IMG/VR virus record: IMGVR_UViG_3300025671_009225
Span: 1-35,360 of that record
Length of the DNA: 35,360 nt
DNA from: a virus
Reading direction: 5' to 3' (one strand)
The notes below the pieces were generated by a model that ran no database searches, was not told the origin of the DNA, and was given only the letters and a program-made list of their open reading frames with translations. Both the position numbers and the translations under genes were made by a program. This document shows, in pieces, positions 1-8,633 of the stretch; position 1 is the first letter of the stretch, and each line of letters opens with the position of its first letter.

Positions 1-1047
1 TACTTTTTAGCAAGAAAAAAAGAAAAAATAACGAATATTAATCATGAAAAATATTCTGAACTTATGTTCAATGATGTTGATATGGAACCAAAAGATATGG
101 ATATCCAATTAGAAGTTATTGAAGGAACATTATTTAACCCAGCAACACAAATTGTAACATCATTACCATTGGAATCACAAATTGGTAGACAAATCATGTA
201 TGGTGTTAAAGAAGGTAATTCAGGTAAATACTTAGGTTTTATTAGAATGGCATCACCTGTATTAACAATCAAACCTAGAAATGAGTTTTTTGGTGAAACA
301 TTACAGGCAACATCAGTTAATAAACACATGATTAACGGAGCTATCATTGTACCAGTTCAACCATTCGGTTATAATTGTTTGGGTGGTAAATTATTGTCAT
401 TAATATCTTGTTCACATGAAGTTAGACGCCAATTAAAAGAAAAATATGGTGAAAAAATAGAAACATGTTTTTTTGAAACAACTTCTTTATATGGGGATAT
501 TAAAGGTATATCACAATATGATGGGTTAAAACCATTTATAAGGTATCAAGCAATGACTGAATCAGACCTATTCTTATTCCCAACTGAAGAAGTTTATAAC
601 CCTATTAGAAGAAAAATGCGTGAGTTATATGGTAAAGAAGAATGGAATGGTAATACGGTTGATCCTAAACCATCAGGACCAAAAATGAGGGAATTTAATA
701 AGGCAATATCAATTCTTAAAAACCACCTTAAACATTATGATATGGATGCTTATAATGAGTTTAATAAATTCACAAAAACAAGTATGAAGGCCAAAACAAA
801 GAAACGTTATTATTATTCTGATTTTGGTTTTGATAATGTTAAGGAACATGTTAATTCTGGTGGTGAAATACCATTAACAGAAGGCCAAAATTTCTATAAA
901 CACGAATTATCTTATATGATTGAATGGTGGAAGGGTAAGGCACAGAAAAGATATGAGAAATTAAAAAAAGAGGGCCGTTTAAGAAGTAAATTGGAGATTT
1001 ATACAGAAGAATCTATAAATAACAAGGAGTTTGAAATGATTAGATAA
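1..1047 (+). CDS. DUF4338 (DruA-like) protein, 5' end outside window
   Basis: The frame is open from base 1, so the first in-frame ATG at 64 is probably internal and the gene starts upstream of the window. The region from about 160 to 560 resembles DUF4338, the domain of DruA from the Druantia defence system: a GRQIMYGV strand, a KPRNEFFG segment, FGYNCLGGKLL, and then ETCFFETTSLYGDIKG followed by a basic YRA-like patch. The biochemical role of DUF4338 is not settled, and in phages it tends to occur as a stand-alone protein. The C-terminal 100 residues are Lys-rich and look DNA- or RNA-binding. The stop overlaps the next start (TAATG), so the gene is the head of the recombination operon seen here. 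The family call is from remembered sequence features and is moderately sure. Confidence 0.6.
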   Translation, partial: YFLARKKEKITNINHEKYSELMFNDVDMEPKDMDIQLEVIEGTLFNPATQIVTSLPLESQIGRQIMYGVKEGNSGKYLGFIRMASPVLTIKPRNEFFGETLQATSVNKHMINGAIIVPVQPFGYNCLGGKLLSLISCSHEVRRQLKEKYGEKIETCFFETTSLYGDIKGISQYDGLKPFIRYQAMTESDLFLFPTEEVYNPIRRKMRELYGKEEWNGNTVDPKPSGPKMREFNKAISILKNHLKHYDMDAYNEFNKFTKTSMKAKTKKRYYYSDFGFDNVKEHVNSGGEIPLTEGQNFYKHELSYMIEWWKGKAQKRYEKLKKEGRLRSKLEIYTEESINNKEFEMIR

Positions 1048-1403
1048 TGGATGGTAATAAATTAAAATATCATTTTGTTAAAAAGGAAAAAAGGTTTATA
1101 GACCAAATTACAGAAGATGTTGTTGGACATTGGGATACTTTAACAAATAGACCAACACCTTTTATCATTGAAACCGAAAGAGATGAATATGATACTATAC
1201 AGGTTAATAGTGATATTTCTATGGATTATATAAACGCTTTTGGTATAGACCATACAGAGTATATTAACCATGTTAAATTAGAATTGGTTAAACAAATTAC
1301 GGATAGGTTATTACAAGGAGGTTATATCGATACACTTATAGAAGAAAATATACCAACACACAGAAAAAAAATAACAATGAGATTAAAAGTTAAAAGAAGA
1401 TGA
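1047..1403 (+). CDS. hypothetical protein, 118 aa
   Basis: Not recognised. It is a mixed alpha/beta protein with a very basic C-terminus (KKITMRLKVKRR). The start codon overlaps the stop of the DUF4338 gene by one base, and its last four bases overlap the next gene, so translation is probably coupled. Its place in the recombination block makes a DNA-metabolism accessory role possible, but nothing in the sequence shows it. Confidence 0.75.
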   Translation: MDGNKLKYHFVKKEKRFIDQITEDVVGHWDTLTNRPTPFIIETERDEYDTIQVNSDISMDYINAFGIDHTEYINHVKLELVKQITDRLLQGGYIDTLIEENIPTHRKKITMRLKVKRR

Positions 1404-1627
1404 CAGATAGAATATTAAAAATGGTTAAAAGCCAAGCTGAAACAAAAAGACAAGAAGCGTTAACAAGTTTACAATTACTAATGGAAAATTCTGCTGGTAT
1501 AGGTGACCACTCAACGGAAGATTTTTATAAAAATGTTAGTGAGGCTTTTCAAAAACTAACAGACGCTGATGACTTATTGGAAACAATAAATAAATACAAT
1601 TGGAATAATATTGGTGAAATTAAATAA
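1400..1627 (+). CDS. conserved small phage protein, 75 aa
   Basis: A helical protein with an AGIGDHSTEDF segment between two helices, followed by a DADDLLETI helix. Small proteins with this pattern (a long helix, a G-[IV]-[GP]-[DE]-H turn, then an acidic helix) are common in T4-like phages and have no assigned function. It overlaps the preceding gene by 4 bases (ATGA). The family resemblance is from memory. Confidence 0.75.
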   Translation: MTDRILKMVKSQAETKRQEALTSLQLLMENSAGIGDHSTEDFYKNVSEAFQKLTDADDLLETINKYNWNNIGEIK

Positions 1628-1629
1628 GT

Positions 1630-2043
1630 ATGTTTGTTGAAATTAGTGATAGGGGTATGGGTAAAACAACAAGGATGATTGATTCTATAATCAGTTTCTT
1701 GAAACAAAACCCAGATAAATCAGCCTTAATTGTTTCTAAAACCAATAATACAAGAAAAGAAATACAAAAAAAGGTTGAGGAAAAATGTGGTAAAGATTGT
1801 TATTACAGAACAATTACATCTTATAAAATGTTGGAACCTAGAATAGATTCAACAATAAAACAATTTGTGGATGAGTTTATTACTATAAACCCTAATAACC
1901 TAACTTTGGATTATGACGCTTATTATAACTCAACAAATGGACTTGGAAATAAAATAACGGAAGATATTATTGATTGTTATAAAAAATTTGTTGATAATGA
2001 ACTTAAACCACCACAAATAATTAAAAGACATAAACTATGTTAG
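1630..2043 (+). CDS. small P-loop NTPase-like protein, 137 aa
   Basis: Residues 7-14 (DRGMGKTT) form a Walker A motif that begins almost at the N-terminus, and QFVDEFITI near residue 80 is a Walker B-like hhhhDE strand. The spacing and short length suit a minimal ATPase core rather than a full helicase, so it may be a truncated terminase- or helicase-like fold or a loader. No sensor or arginine-finger motif could be identified. It lies just after small phage genes and overlaps the next frame by 7 bases. Confidence 0.7.
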   Translation: MFVEISDRGMGKTTRMIDSIISFLKQNPDKSALIVSKTNNTRKEIQKKVEEKCGKDCYYRTITSYKMLEPRIDSTIKQFVDEFITINPNNLTLDYDAYYNSTNGLGNKITEDIIDCYKKFVDNELKPPQIIKRHKLC

Positions 2044-2327
2044 AAACTTATTCGGACTTTAGAAGGTGGTTTAATGAAACTTATGGTTATTTAAGTTTTA
2101 GTATGTCAGATTTTTATGTGGGTGAAATGGGAACACTTAGGTTTGATGTTTTACACAATAATAATGTTTCTGATTTGAACAATTTAAATATTGATAAAAT
2201 TTTAGATTTTATTGGTGGTGATTCAGAAATGTCCGAGTTATTATTTGATGCATTATTTAGACAAAATGGTTATAGGGTTGATAATGACTTTACACCATTA
2301 AAACAAGTAAAAGAATTTAAATTATGA
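2037..2327 (+). CDS. hypothetical protein, 96 aa
   Basis: Not recognised. Acidic, with aromatic residues near the N-terminus (FRRWFNETYGYLSF). It overlaps both neighbours by a few bases and lies directly before the gp47-like nuclease gene, so it is co-transcribed with the recombination genes. Confidence 0.7.
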   Translation: MLETYSDFRRWFNETYGYLSFSMSDFYVGEMGTLRFDVLHNNNVSDLNNLNIDKILDFIGGDSEMSELLFDALFRQNGYRVDNDFTPLKQVKEFKL

Positions 2328-3136
2328 TTAAAAAATTATATCATTGTGCTGACCTACATATCAGACTTTATAAAAGACACGAAGAATATAGAGAACAATT
2401 CCAAAAGTTTTTTGATTCCGTAAATGAGGATATAAAAAATAACGAACTAACTAGAGATGAAATTAGGATTGTTATTGCTGGAGACACATTACATTCCAAA
2501 AACCAATTATCACCTGAATTAATAGATATTACCACTTGGTTTCTTAGGGGTTGTTGTAATATTGCTGATACTATTGTTATTTTAGGTAATCATGATTTTT
2601 TAGCTAATAATTTAGATAGAATGGATTCCATGACACCAATTATAGAAACAATGGATGATGATAGGCTTAAATTTCTTAAACATACAGGGTGTTATGAAGA
2701 TGATAATATTGTTTGGTGTGTTTATGGACACATGGAAGGTTCTAAACGCCCTAAAATAGAAGAGGCAAAAGAAAAATATGGTGATAATAAAACTTATGTT
2801 GGTTTATATCACGACCCTTTAATTGGGTTAAAAACAAATATCGGGTTTGAGTTTGAGGATGGACAAGATATTTCCATTTTTGATGGTCTTGATTTTGTTT
2901 GTTGTGGTGATATCCATATGTATCAGGTGATGAATTACCATGGGACAGAAATTGTACAACCATCGTCAATGATACAACAAGATTTTGGTGAGTCAGTAAA
3001 TAAACATGGTTATGTTATATGGGATGTTGATAGTAAAAAACATAAACATATAGAATTACCATCTGATTATGGCTTCTATACCTTTAAAATAACTTCAATA
3101 GAAGATATTGAAGAAGAAACAGAAAAATTAGTATAA
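2324..3136 (+). CDS. gp47/SbcD-like recombination endonuclease subunit
   Basis: A metallophosphoesterase of the Mre11/SbcD/T4 gp47 family, which resects DNA ends together with the gp46/SbcC/Rad50 ATPase. All metal-binding motifs are visible: D10-x-H12, GD at 53-54, GNHD at 88-91, H163 and GDIH at 195-198. At 270 aa it is shorter than T4 gp47, mainly at the C-terminus. It shares an operon with the gp46-like gene at 5554, with the helicase and a coiled-coil gene between them. By family knowledge it acts in double-strand break repair, recombination-dependent replication and possibly host DNA breakdown. Confidence 0.92.
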   Translation: MIKKLYHCADLHIRLYKRHEEYREQFQKFFDSVNEDIKNNELTRDEIRIVIAGDTLHSKNQLSPELIDITTWFLRGCCNIADTIVILGNHDFLANNLDRMDSMTPIIETMDDDRLKFLKHTGCYEDDNIVWCVYGHMEGSKRPKIEEAKEKYGDNKTYVGLYHDPLIGLKTNIGFEFEDGQDISIFDGLDFVCCGDIHMYQVMNYHGTEIVQPSSMIQQDFGESVNKHGYVIWDVDSKKHKHIELPSDYGFYTFKITSIEDIEEETEKLV

Positions 3137-3137
3137 G

Positions 3138-3314
3138 ATGAATATAGGTGACAGAGTAAAACTAGAAGATACTTTTTCTGAAACTTTATATGGGGTTATT
3201 ATAAATAAAGAAGTACCCAGATGTAAATGTAAAGGAAAAGGTGAATTTACCGTTGATTTTAACGGAGATATTAAAAAAATTAAAATTGACGATAAAAGAT
3301 TAACACTAGAATAG
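3138..3314 (+). CDS. small SH3-like protein, 58 aa
   Basis: A short frame that fills the gap between the nuclease and helicase genes. It starts ATG two bases after the upstream stop and ends TAG. It begins MNIGDRVKLED and has a YGVIINKE strand, a pattern typical of small SH3-like beta barrels. Cys-Lys-Cys near the middle (RCKCKGKG) is unusual. Function unknown. Its tight fit between two certain genes supports it as real. Confidence 0.65.
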   Translation: MNIGDRVKLEDTFSETLYGVIINKEVPRCKCKGKGEFTVDFNGDIKKIKIDDKRLTLE

Positions 3315-3321
3315 AATAAAC

Positions 3322-4683
3322 ATGGAGATAATAGTTAACAATATACAACCAATAAATGAAGAACAAAAAAGGGTTATTAATGAAGTTAGGGATTTTATTA
3401 AAAATGGAGACCCTAATGAGTGGTTTCTTATAGAAGGTAAAGCGGGAACAGGTAAAACAACTATTATAACCAAAGCTATAGAACCTTATGTTGGTAAAAG
3501 ACGTGTTGAAATATCAGCTTTATCACACAAAGCAAAAAAAGTTTTAACCAATAAAATATACGAATCATATGGTTCAGAAACGATAGGGTTAAGTTCAAGA
3601 AGTGTTGCATCACTTTTGGGTATGACTTTTAATATAGAAACAGGTAAGTTTACAAAAATATACACAAAGAAAAAACCACCTATTAGATGGGATGATGTTA
3701 TTATTGTTGATGAAGCTTCTATGATTAATGAAGAAGCTTTAGAATTAATCATGAAACTAAAGAAACCCAAGGCAAAAGTTATTTTTATCGGTGATGTAGG
3801 ACAATTACCACCAATTAGGGAACAAGGTGATGAAAATGTGGGTAAAATTAGTCCTGTTTTTAATACAACAAATAAAATAACTTTATTAAATAGGGTTAGA
3901 CAAAGTAGTGATAGTGAAATATTACCATATTCTGATTACTACTGGGATAATTCTGTTAAAAATGAAGGTATAGATGAAGATCCAATACCTTTAAGTAAAA
4001 GAAAAACAAACCAACAAATTGTTTTTTCAACAGACATGGAAGGTGTTTTGATTGAGAACAAAAACTTATTTTTAGAATCCATAAAAACAAATAACACTGA
4101 TTTGGTTAAAGTTATTGTTTATAGGAACAACACAAAAAAAGCTATTAATTGGTATATTAGGAACCTTTTATTTGAAAAACCAAAAGAATATGAAGTTGGT
4201 GAAATGGTGATATTTAATGATAACTATTTTGATGGTAATGATATTATTATGGAAAACTCCACAGAATGTAGTATTGTTAAAATACAAGAAAAAACTTTTT
4301 ATAAAAAATTTAAAGGTTATGTTTTAACACTTACTGATGGTGAAAAAACTGAAGATGTTAAAGTAATATCAGAAGAAAGTGTTTTTGAGTGGAATAAACA
4401 TATATCTAATTTATTTACTGAAGCAAAAAAACAACCATTTGGTAGGTCTAGAAATAACGCATTAAAAAGAGCGTGGGATACTAAAAGAAAGTTTGCTGAT
4501 ATAGATTACGCATACACACTTACATCACATAAAGCACAAGGGTCAACTTATAAAAATGTTATTGTGGTAGAAGATGATATTTTGGAGGTTTCTATGATAG
4601 ATAATGTTGAAAAATCACAATCACTATATGTTGCAATAACTAGAGCTTCAGATAAAGTTTATATAGTATCAGAACTTAACTAA
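3322..4683 (+). CDS. dda: Dda-like SF1B DNA helicase
   Basis: A superfamily 1B 5'-to-3' helicase of the T4 Dda/RecD2 type. Motif I is GKAGTGKTT (39-47), motif II is DEAS (130-133), motif III is GDVGQLPP, motif V lies around TSHKAQGSTYKNV and motif VI is YVAITRASDKVYIV near the C-terminus. The length, 453 aa, is close to T4 Dda (439). Dda works in replication initiation, fork progress past bound proteins, and recombination. Its place between the gp47-like and gp46-like genes fits that role. Confidence 0.92.
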   Translation: MEIIVNNIQPINEEQKRVINEVRDFIKNGDPNEWFLIEGKAGTGKTTIITKAIEPYVGKRRVEISALSHKAKKVLTNKIYESYGSETIGLSSRSVASLLGMTFNIETGKFTKIYTKKKPPIRWDDVIIVDEASMINEEALELIMKLKKPKAKVIFIGDVGQLPPIREQGDENVGKISPVFNTTNKITLLNRVRQSSDSEILPYSDYYWDNSVKNEGIDEDPIPLSKRKTNQQIVFSTDMEGVLIENKNLFLESIKTNNTDLVKVIVYRNNTKKAINWYIRNLLFEKPKEYEVGEMVIFNDNYFDGNDIIMENSTECSIVKIQEKTFYKKFKGYVLTLTDGEKTEDVKVISEESVFEWNKHISNLFTEAKKQPFGRSRNNALKRAWDTKRKFADIDYAYTLTSHKAQGSTYKNVIVVEDDILEVSMIDNVEKSQSLYVAITRASDKVYIVSELN

Positions 4684-4684
4684 G

Positions 4685-5491
4685 ATGGAAATACCTAAAA
4701 ATTTAAAAGATGGAATATGGGAGTATTGTAGGTTAAACGATATAACAGATTTGAATGCTTTTATGTTAAAATGTTTACAAAGTGGGTATAATATAGAAAA
4801 GTATGGACCAACCCCATTCAATATGAAAACAAAAGAACCCCAAGTAATAGAAAAGGAGGTAATTAAAGAGGTTGAAATAATTAAAGAAGTTCCTGTTGAA
4901 AAAATAGTCGAAAAAGAGGTAATTAAAGAGATTGAAATAATTAAAGAAGTTCCTGTTGAAAAACTTGTTGAAGTTGAAGTTATTAAGGAAGTTGAAAAAA
5001 TTATTGAGAAGGAAGTATTTGTGACTGATGATGAAGTGGTTAATAAATTACAACAAGAATTAGATGATTATAAAGCAACTAATAAAAATAATAACGAAGA
5101 AATAACCATACTTAACGAACAAATATTTGATGTGGGTGAAAAAAATAAAGACCTTAATCAGAAAATAACCGATTTAAATAAAAATATTTTACAATTAAAT
5201 AGTGAATTAACTGAACTTGGTGGAAAAACCACCAAGTTGGAAACAAAATATGAAGAAGAAAAGAAAAAAACAAAAGAGTTAGAAAATTCAGACCAAGGAA
5301 TAATTAAAAAATTAAACCAAAAAATACAAAACCTAGAAATAGAATTAGAACTAGAAAAAAACAGACACTACCAAGCACCCGAAAAAGAAAAACCAAAATA
5401 CGATAAACCTAAAAGAGGTGGTTTAGGTAATATTATAAGTTGGGTTTCAAAAACAGAAAGAGACGAAGAAGATTTGTATGGTGAAAATTAA
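4685..5491 (+). CDS. coiled-coil protein with 20-residue repeats, 268 aa
   Basis: Residues 1-45 form a small domain (IPKNLKDGIWEYCRLNDI) of a kind seen in phage proteins that may be ribbon-helix-helix-like. Residues 55-115 are a repeat with a 20-residue period (VIKEVEIIKEVPVEK), and about 115-230 is a long predicted coiled coil. The tail is basic and ends RDEEDLYGEN. It lies between the helicase and the gp46-like ATPase, so a scaffold or tether in the recombination machinery is possible but is inference. No catalytic motif. Confidence 0.8.
   Translation: MEIPKNLKDGIWEYCRLNDITDLNAFMLKCLQSGYNIEKYGPTPFNMKTKEPQVIEKEVIKEVEIIKEVPVEKIVEKEVIKEIEIIKEVPVEKLVEVEVIKEVEKIIEKEVFVTDDEVVNKLQQELDDYKATNKNNNEEITILNEQIFDVGEKNKDLNQKITDLNKNILQLNSELTELGGKTTKLETKYEEEKKKTKELENSDQGIIKKLNQKIQNLEIELELEKNRHYQAPEKEKPKYDKPKRGGLGNIISWVSKTERDEEDLYGEN
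4857..4976 (+). repeat. 60-bp in-frame tandem repeat, two full copies
   Basis: Two adjacent 60-bp units differ at only a few bases and encode the 20-residue repeat of the coiled-coil protein. A third, decayed partial unit follows. Because the period is a multiple of three, unit number can change by slippage or recombination without breaking the frame. Confidence 0.9.
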
Positions 5492-5493
5492 AG

Positions 5494-5514
5494 TTATTTA
5501 TTTATTTATTTATT
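5494..5514 (+). repeat. (TTTA)n microsatellite before the gp46-like gene
   Basis: Five near-perfect TTTA units occupy the gap between the coiled-coil and gp46-like genes. A TATACTTTA box follows at about 5527 and could be a weak -7 element, but no clear -33 box was found. It may be a variable spacer upstream of the ATPase gene. Confidence 0.6.
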
Positions 5515-5553
5515 AAAAAAAATTGTCTATACTTTAATAAATATTAAAAAAAC

Positions 5554-7929
5554 ATGGAAAAAACTTTAGTGAAAAAAATGGTAGACATACCTAGTAAGGC
5601 TAAAATTAGGGTTATTTGGGAAGATAATCCTGAAAATTATACACAAGAGAGATCTAAAAGAATTGCTAAATATATTATAGAAAAATACGGAAACCCTAAT
5701 GTACAAGTTATCTTTAAACCAAAAAAAGTTAATACGGAACAGGGTGAGGTTGAGATGACCGTTGCTGATAATGTAATGGACACTAATTACCAAAGAAAAT
5801 TATTTAAAGAATGGGTTAATTCTAATTCTGTTGATGTTGATTGGGAACGTTTGTTAAGATTAGACGATAAAGTAAACGAAAAATTATCACAACAAAGAGA
5901 AACAGATTATAGATATAGAAACTGGTATATTAAAGAATTAGAGTGGTCTAATTTCCTTTCTTATGGTGATGGTAATAAAATATCTTTTAAGGAATTAGAG
6001 GGTATAACAGTTATAACATCAAACCCACTTAATATGGGAGGAAAAACCACTTTGGCTTTAGATCTATTATTATTCCTTTTCTTTAATACAACAACAAAAG
6101 GTAATACAGCATCAAAAATGTTTAATCTTTTTAGGGATAAAGATGAGGTTATAGTAAAAGGAAAAGTAGCTATTGATGGTGTTGATTATATTATTGAACG
6201 TACTGTTACAAGAAAATTAAAAAGAAATGGTACTGATTATAACACACGAACAGACCTATCTTTTTATAGAATATTACATGATGATACAATAGAAAACTTA
6301 GAAGGTGAACAAAGACGTGAAACTGAAGAGTTTATTAAAAAATCTATTGGTTCAGTTGATGATTTTTTATTAACAATTATTGCTGACGCTGATAACCTAG
6401 AAAACATCATCCACACCAAACCAACAGAAAAAGGTAGAATATTATCTAGATTTATTGGTTTGGAGGTAATTGAAGATAAAGAAGTTATTGTTAAAGAAAT
6501 GAAATCAGCATGGGCAAAAGGATTAAAATCAGACCAATATAATATAACAGAATTAACTTCAGAAATAGAAGAATTAGAAAAAACAATAAAAGAAAAAGAA
6601 AACACAATTATTGAAAACGATATTGAGGTTAAAGCTTTAACTTCTAGTATAAAATCAGCAACAGAAAAAAAAGAAATATTAATATCTAAAAAAATAGATA
6701 TAGATGGTGAGGTAATTAATTTAAGACCAGAAGATATTGACCGAGAAGTTGAGACAATAATAGAAAAAGGTAAAAAGAAAAAAGAAGGATATGAAACCAT
6801 TAAAAAATCCTTTGATGAGATGGTTGAGCCAAATTATGATGAAGATCTACATAAAGAGTATGTTAAAGAAGAGCGACAATCCAATTTGGAAGTTGAAAAA
6901 GTAAAATCAAAATTAAAAGAAACAGAATCTAGAATTAAAAACTTAGAAGAGGGTGAATTTTGTTCTTTATGTAAACAACCTTTGGCTGATGTTGACCATA
7001 CTGACGAAATAAATGAAAACAAATCTTTATTAGAAGAATTAAATAATAATCTAGGTGAGTTAAAAACCAAGTTAGAAGAAATAAGTAATTTAGTTTTGGA
7101 ACAAGATAAAATAAAAGCATCTGTTTCTGAATACGATAGAACTTCTCTTATGGTAGATAAATTAGATTTGGACCTAGAAAAACTTAGAATTGAGAGAAAA
7201 GAAAAGTTAGACCTTAAAAAAAGATACGAAGATAATTTAGATAACATCCAAAAAAATAAAGATTTGGACAGCCAAATTTTAGGTTATAACGCTAAAATAG
7301 ATAATTTAGAATTAGATAAAACAAATAAAATTAAATTAGGTGAGAGGTTAGATAATGAAATAACCCAACATAAAACACAGATTGATAAAAACAACGAATA
7401 CATTAAAACCATTAAGGCTGAAGAAGAGATTAAACTTATTTTTGAGGTTTACCAAAGAATGGTTGGTAAAAATGGTATTATTAAAATGATTATGAGAAGT
7501 GTGATGCCTTTAATTAACTCTGAATTAGATAGATTATTAATAGATACAGCACCATTTAAATTGGAAGTAGATATTAATGATAAAAAAGAGGTTGAGTTTT
7601 TGGTTACAAAAGAAAGTGGTGAAGGTGAAGTAATTAAATACCCTGTTAATGAATGTAGTGGGTTTGAAAAAACAGTTTCATCATTAGCTTTAAGGTGTGT
7701 TATGTCTAAAGTAAGCTGTTTACCAAAACCAAATATTATTGTTTTCGATGAGATATTCGGTAAAGTGGCTAACGAGAACTTGGAATTGGTAGGAAACTTT
7801 TTTCAAAAATGTTCGGAGATGTTCCCAAACATATTTTTAATAACACACAACGAGATTGTTAAAGATTGGGCAACAAAAATTATAACTATCAACAAAAAAA
7901 ATAATGTTTCTTCTTTGTTACTTAATTAA
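5554..7929 (+). CDS. gp46/SbcC-like recombination ATPase with N-terminal extension
   Basis: A Rad50/SbcC/T4 gp46-type ATPase and the partner of the gp47-like nuclease. About 125 residues of unfamiliar sequence precede the ABC domain, which begins near IKELEWSNFLSYGDG. The Walker A is atypical (NPLNMGGKTT, K164). Two long coiled coils flank a zinc hook, C470-x2-C473 (CSLC). The signature motif reads ECSGFEKT in place of LSGGE, and Walker B is IIVFDEIFGKV (D732, E733). At 791 aa it is longer than T4 gp46 (560), partly through the extension and arms. A likely DNA-end tether and resection motor. Confidence 0.9.
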   Translation: MEKTLVKKMVDIPSKAKIRVIWEDNPENYTQERSKRIAKYIIEKYGNPNVQVIFKPKKVNTEQGEVEMTVADNVMDTNYQRKLFKEWVNSNSVDVDWERLLRLDDKVNEKLSQQRETDYRYRNWYIKELEWSNFLSYGDGNKISFKELEGITVITSNPLNMGGKTTLALDLLLFLFFNTTTKGNTASKMFNLFRDKDEVIVKGKVAIDGVDYIIERTVTRKLKRNGTDYNTRTDLSFYRILHDDTIENLEGEQRRETEEFIKKSIGSVDDFLLTIIADADNLENIIHTKPTEKGRILSRFIGLEVIEDKEVIVKEMKSAWAKGLKSDQYNITELTSEIEELEKTIKEKENTIIENDIEVKALTSSIKSATEKKEILISKKIDIDGEVINLRPEDIDREVETIIEKGKKKKEGYETIKKSFDEMVEPNYDEDLHKEYVKEERQSNLEVEKVKSKLKETESRIKNLEEGEFCSLCKQPLADVDHTDEINENKSLLEELNNNLGELKTKLEEISNLVLEQDKIKASVSEYDRTSLMVDKLDLDLEKLRIERKEKLDLKKRYEDNLDNIQKNKDLDSQILGYNAKIDNLELDKTNKIKLGERLDNEITQHKTQIDKNNEYIKTIKAEEEIKLIFEVYQRMVGKNGIIKMIMRSVMPLINSELDRLLIDTAPFKLEVDINDKKEVEFLVTKESGEGEVIKYPVNECSGFEKTVSSLALRCVMSKVSCLPKPNIIVFDEIFGKVANENLELVGNFFQKCSEMFPNIFLITHNEIVKDWATKIITINKKNNVSSLLLN

Positions 7930-7944
7930 AAAAGAATATATTTG
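7914..7944 (+). promoter_or_regulatory. Bacteroidota-type promoter
   Basis: TTTG, 19-nt spacer, TATATTTG at 7937-7944. This matches the -33/-7 consensus exactly. The -33 box lies inside the 3' end of the gp46-like gene. An AATATTTATTAATAAA element (7949-7964) follows, so this gap may hold both an early and a late promoter for the 7977 gene. Confidence 0.75.
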
Positions 7945-7976
7945 TTGTAATATTTATTAATAAAAAACATAAAGGT

Positions 7977-8426
7977 ATGGGTTCAAGATATATGATAATA
8001 ATTTTAGGTACATACAATGGTGTAAGTGATGACTTAAATTATATAGCAGACGCTGATTATGGTGTTAACTATGTTGATGGTAATGGTATTTTTTTAGGTA
8101 CTTTTTATAGTGAGTATAACACAGAAGAAATCTATAAATTAATAGTACATATACCAGCATTCTTATTATTCGATATCACTGATGGATCAACAAATATAGT
8201 TAATTTACCATCAAAATACTTTAAAGGTTTATTCCCAGAATATGAAGATATTATGGATATGTTAGACATTAATTTTGGTAAAAACCAAACAAAAAAAGAA
8301 AAAAACATTGTTATAGAAGAATATGATAATGTGGATGATATTTTAGATAAATTAAGTAGAAATAAATACGATAGAAGTTGTTTAACAGAAAAAGAAATAG
8401 ATATTTTAGATAACCAAAGTAATTAA
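7977..8426 (+). CDS. hypothetical protein with rhomboid-tail-like C-terminus, 149 aa
   Basis: Not recognised over most of its length. The last 35 residues (NVDDILDKLSRNKYDRSCLT followed by an acidic end) resemble the DUF6576-type tail found at the end of Bacteroidota rhomboid proteases, where it reads IDxILDKIsxxGYdSLTxEE. That likeness is from memory. It is the first gene after a clear promoter. Start alternatives are the ATG at 7977 and the ATG at 7992; the first was kept because it is closer to the promoter and in frame. Confidence 0.7.
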   Translation: MGSRYMIIILGTYNGVSDDLNYIADADYGVNYVDGNGIFLGTFYSEYNTEEIYKLIVHIPAFLLFDITDGSTNIVNLPSKYFKGLFPEYEDIMDMLDINFGKNQTKKEKNIVIEEYDNVDDILDKLSRNKYDRSCLTEKEIDILDNQSN

Positions 8427-8433
8427 TAGTTTT

Positions 8434-8616
8434 ATGAGTAGAAGTATAAAAACCAAGATGGACGAGTTACGTCAAGTTAAAGATGTTGTTTTTGAGAACG
8501 AACAAGTTTGTTGCCCAAATTTAATTCAAGAGTTAGGTACTATTGTTGATAAAAATCACAATGATAGAGAATTGGGTGTTGCTATTAGAAAATTTTATTT
8601 GGAATTAACTAAATAA
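8434..8616 (+). CDS. hypothetical protein, 60 aa
   Basis: Not recognised. Begins MSRSIKTKMDELRQVKDVVF and has a Cys-Cys-Pro (VCCPNLIQELG). It sits 7 bases after its neighbour and contains the -33 box of the next promoter at its 3' end. Confidence 0.65.
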   Translation: MSRSIKTKMDELRQVKDVVFENEQVCCPNLIQELGTIVDKNHNDRELGVAIRKFYLELTK

Positions 8617-8629
8617 TTCTCTATATTTG
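8598..8629 (+). promoter_or_regulatory. promoter giving a predicted leaderless mRNA
   Basis: TTTG (8598-8601), 20-nt spacer, TATATTTG (8622-8629), then only TTTT before the ATG at 8634. Transcription would start at or next to the start codon. The match to the Bacteroidota consensus is perfect. Confidence 0.8.
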
Positions 8630-8633
8630 TTTT

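Noticed and set aside
6264-7247. Long leftward open frames opposite the gp46-like gene
   Set aside because: They are Ser/Phe/Leu-rich mirror frames of a Lys/Glu-rich coiled-coil gene in A/T-rich DNA, and have no homology features.
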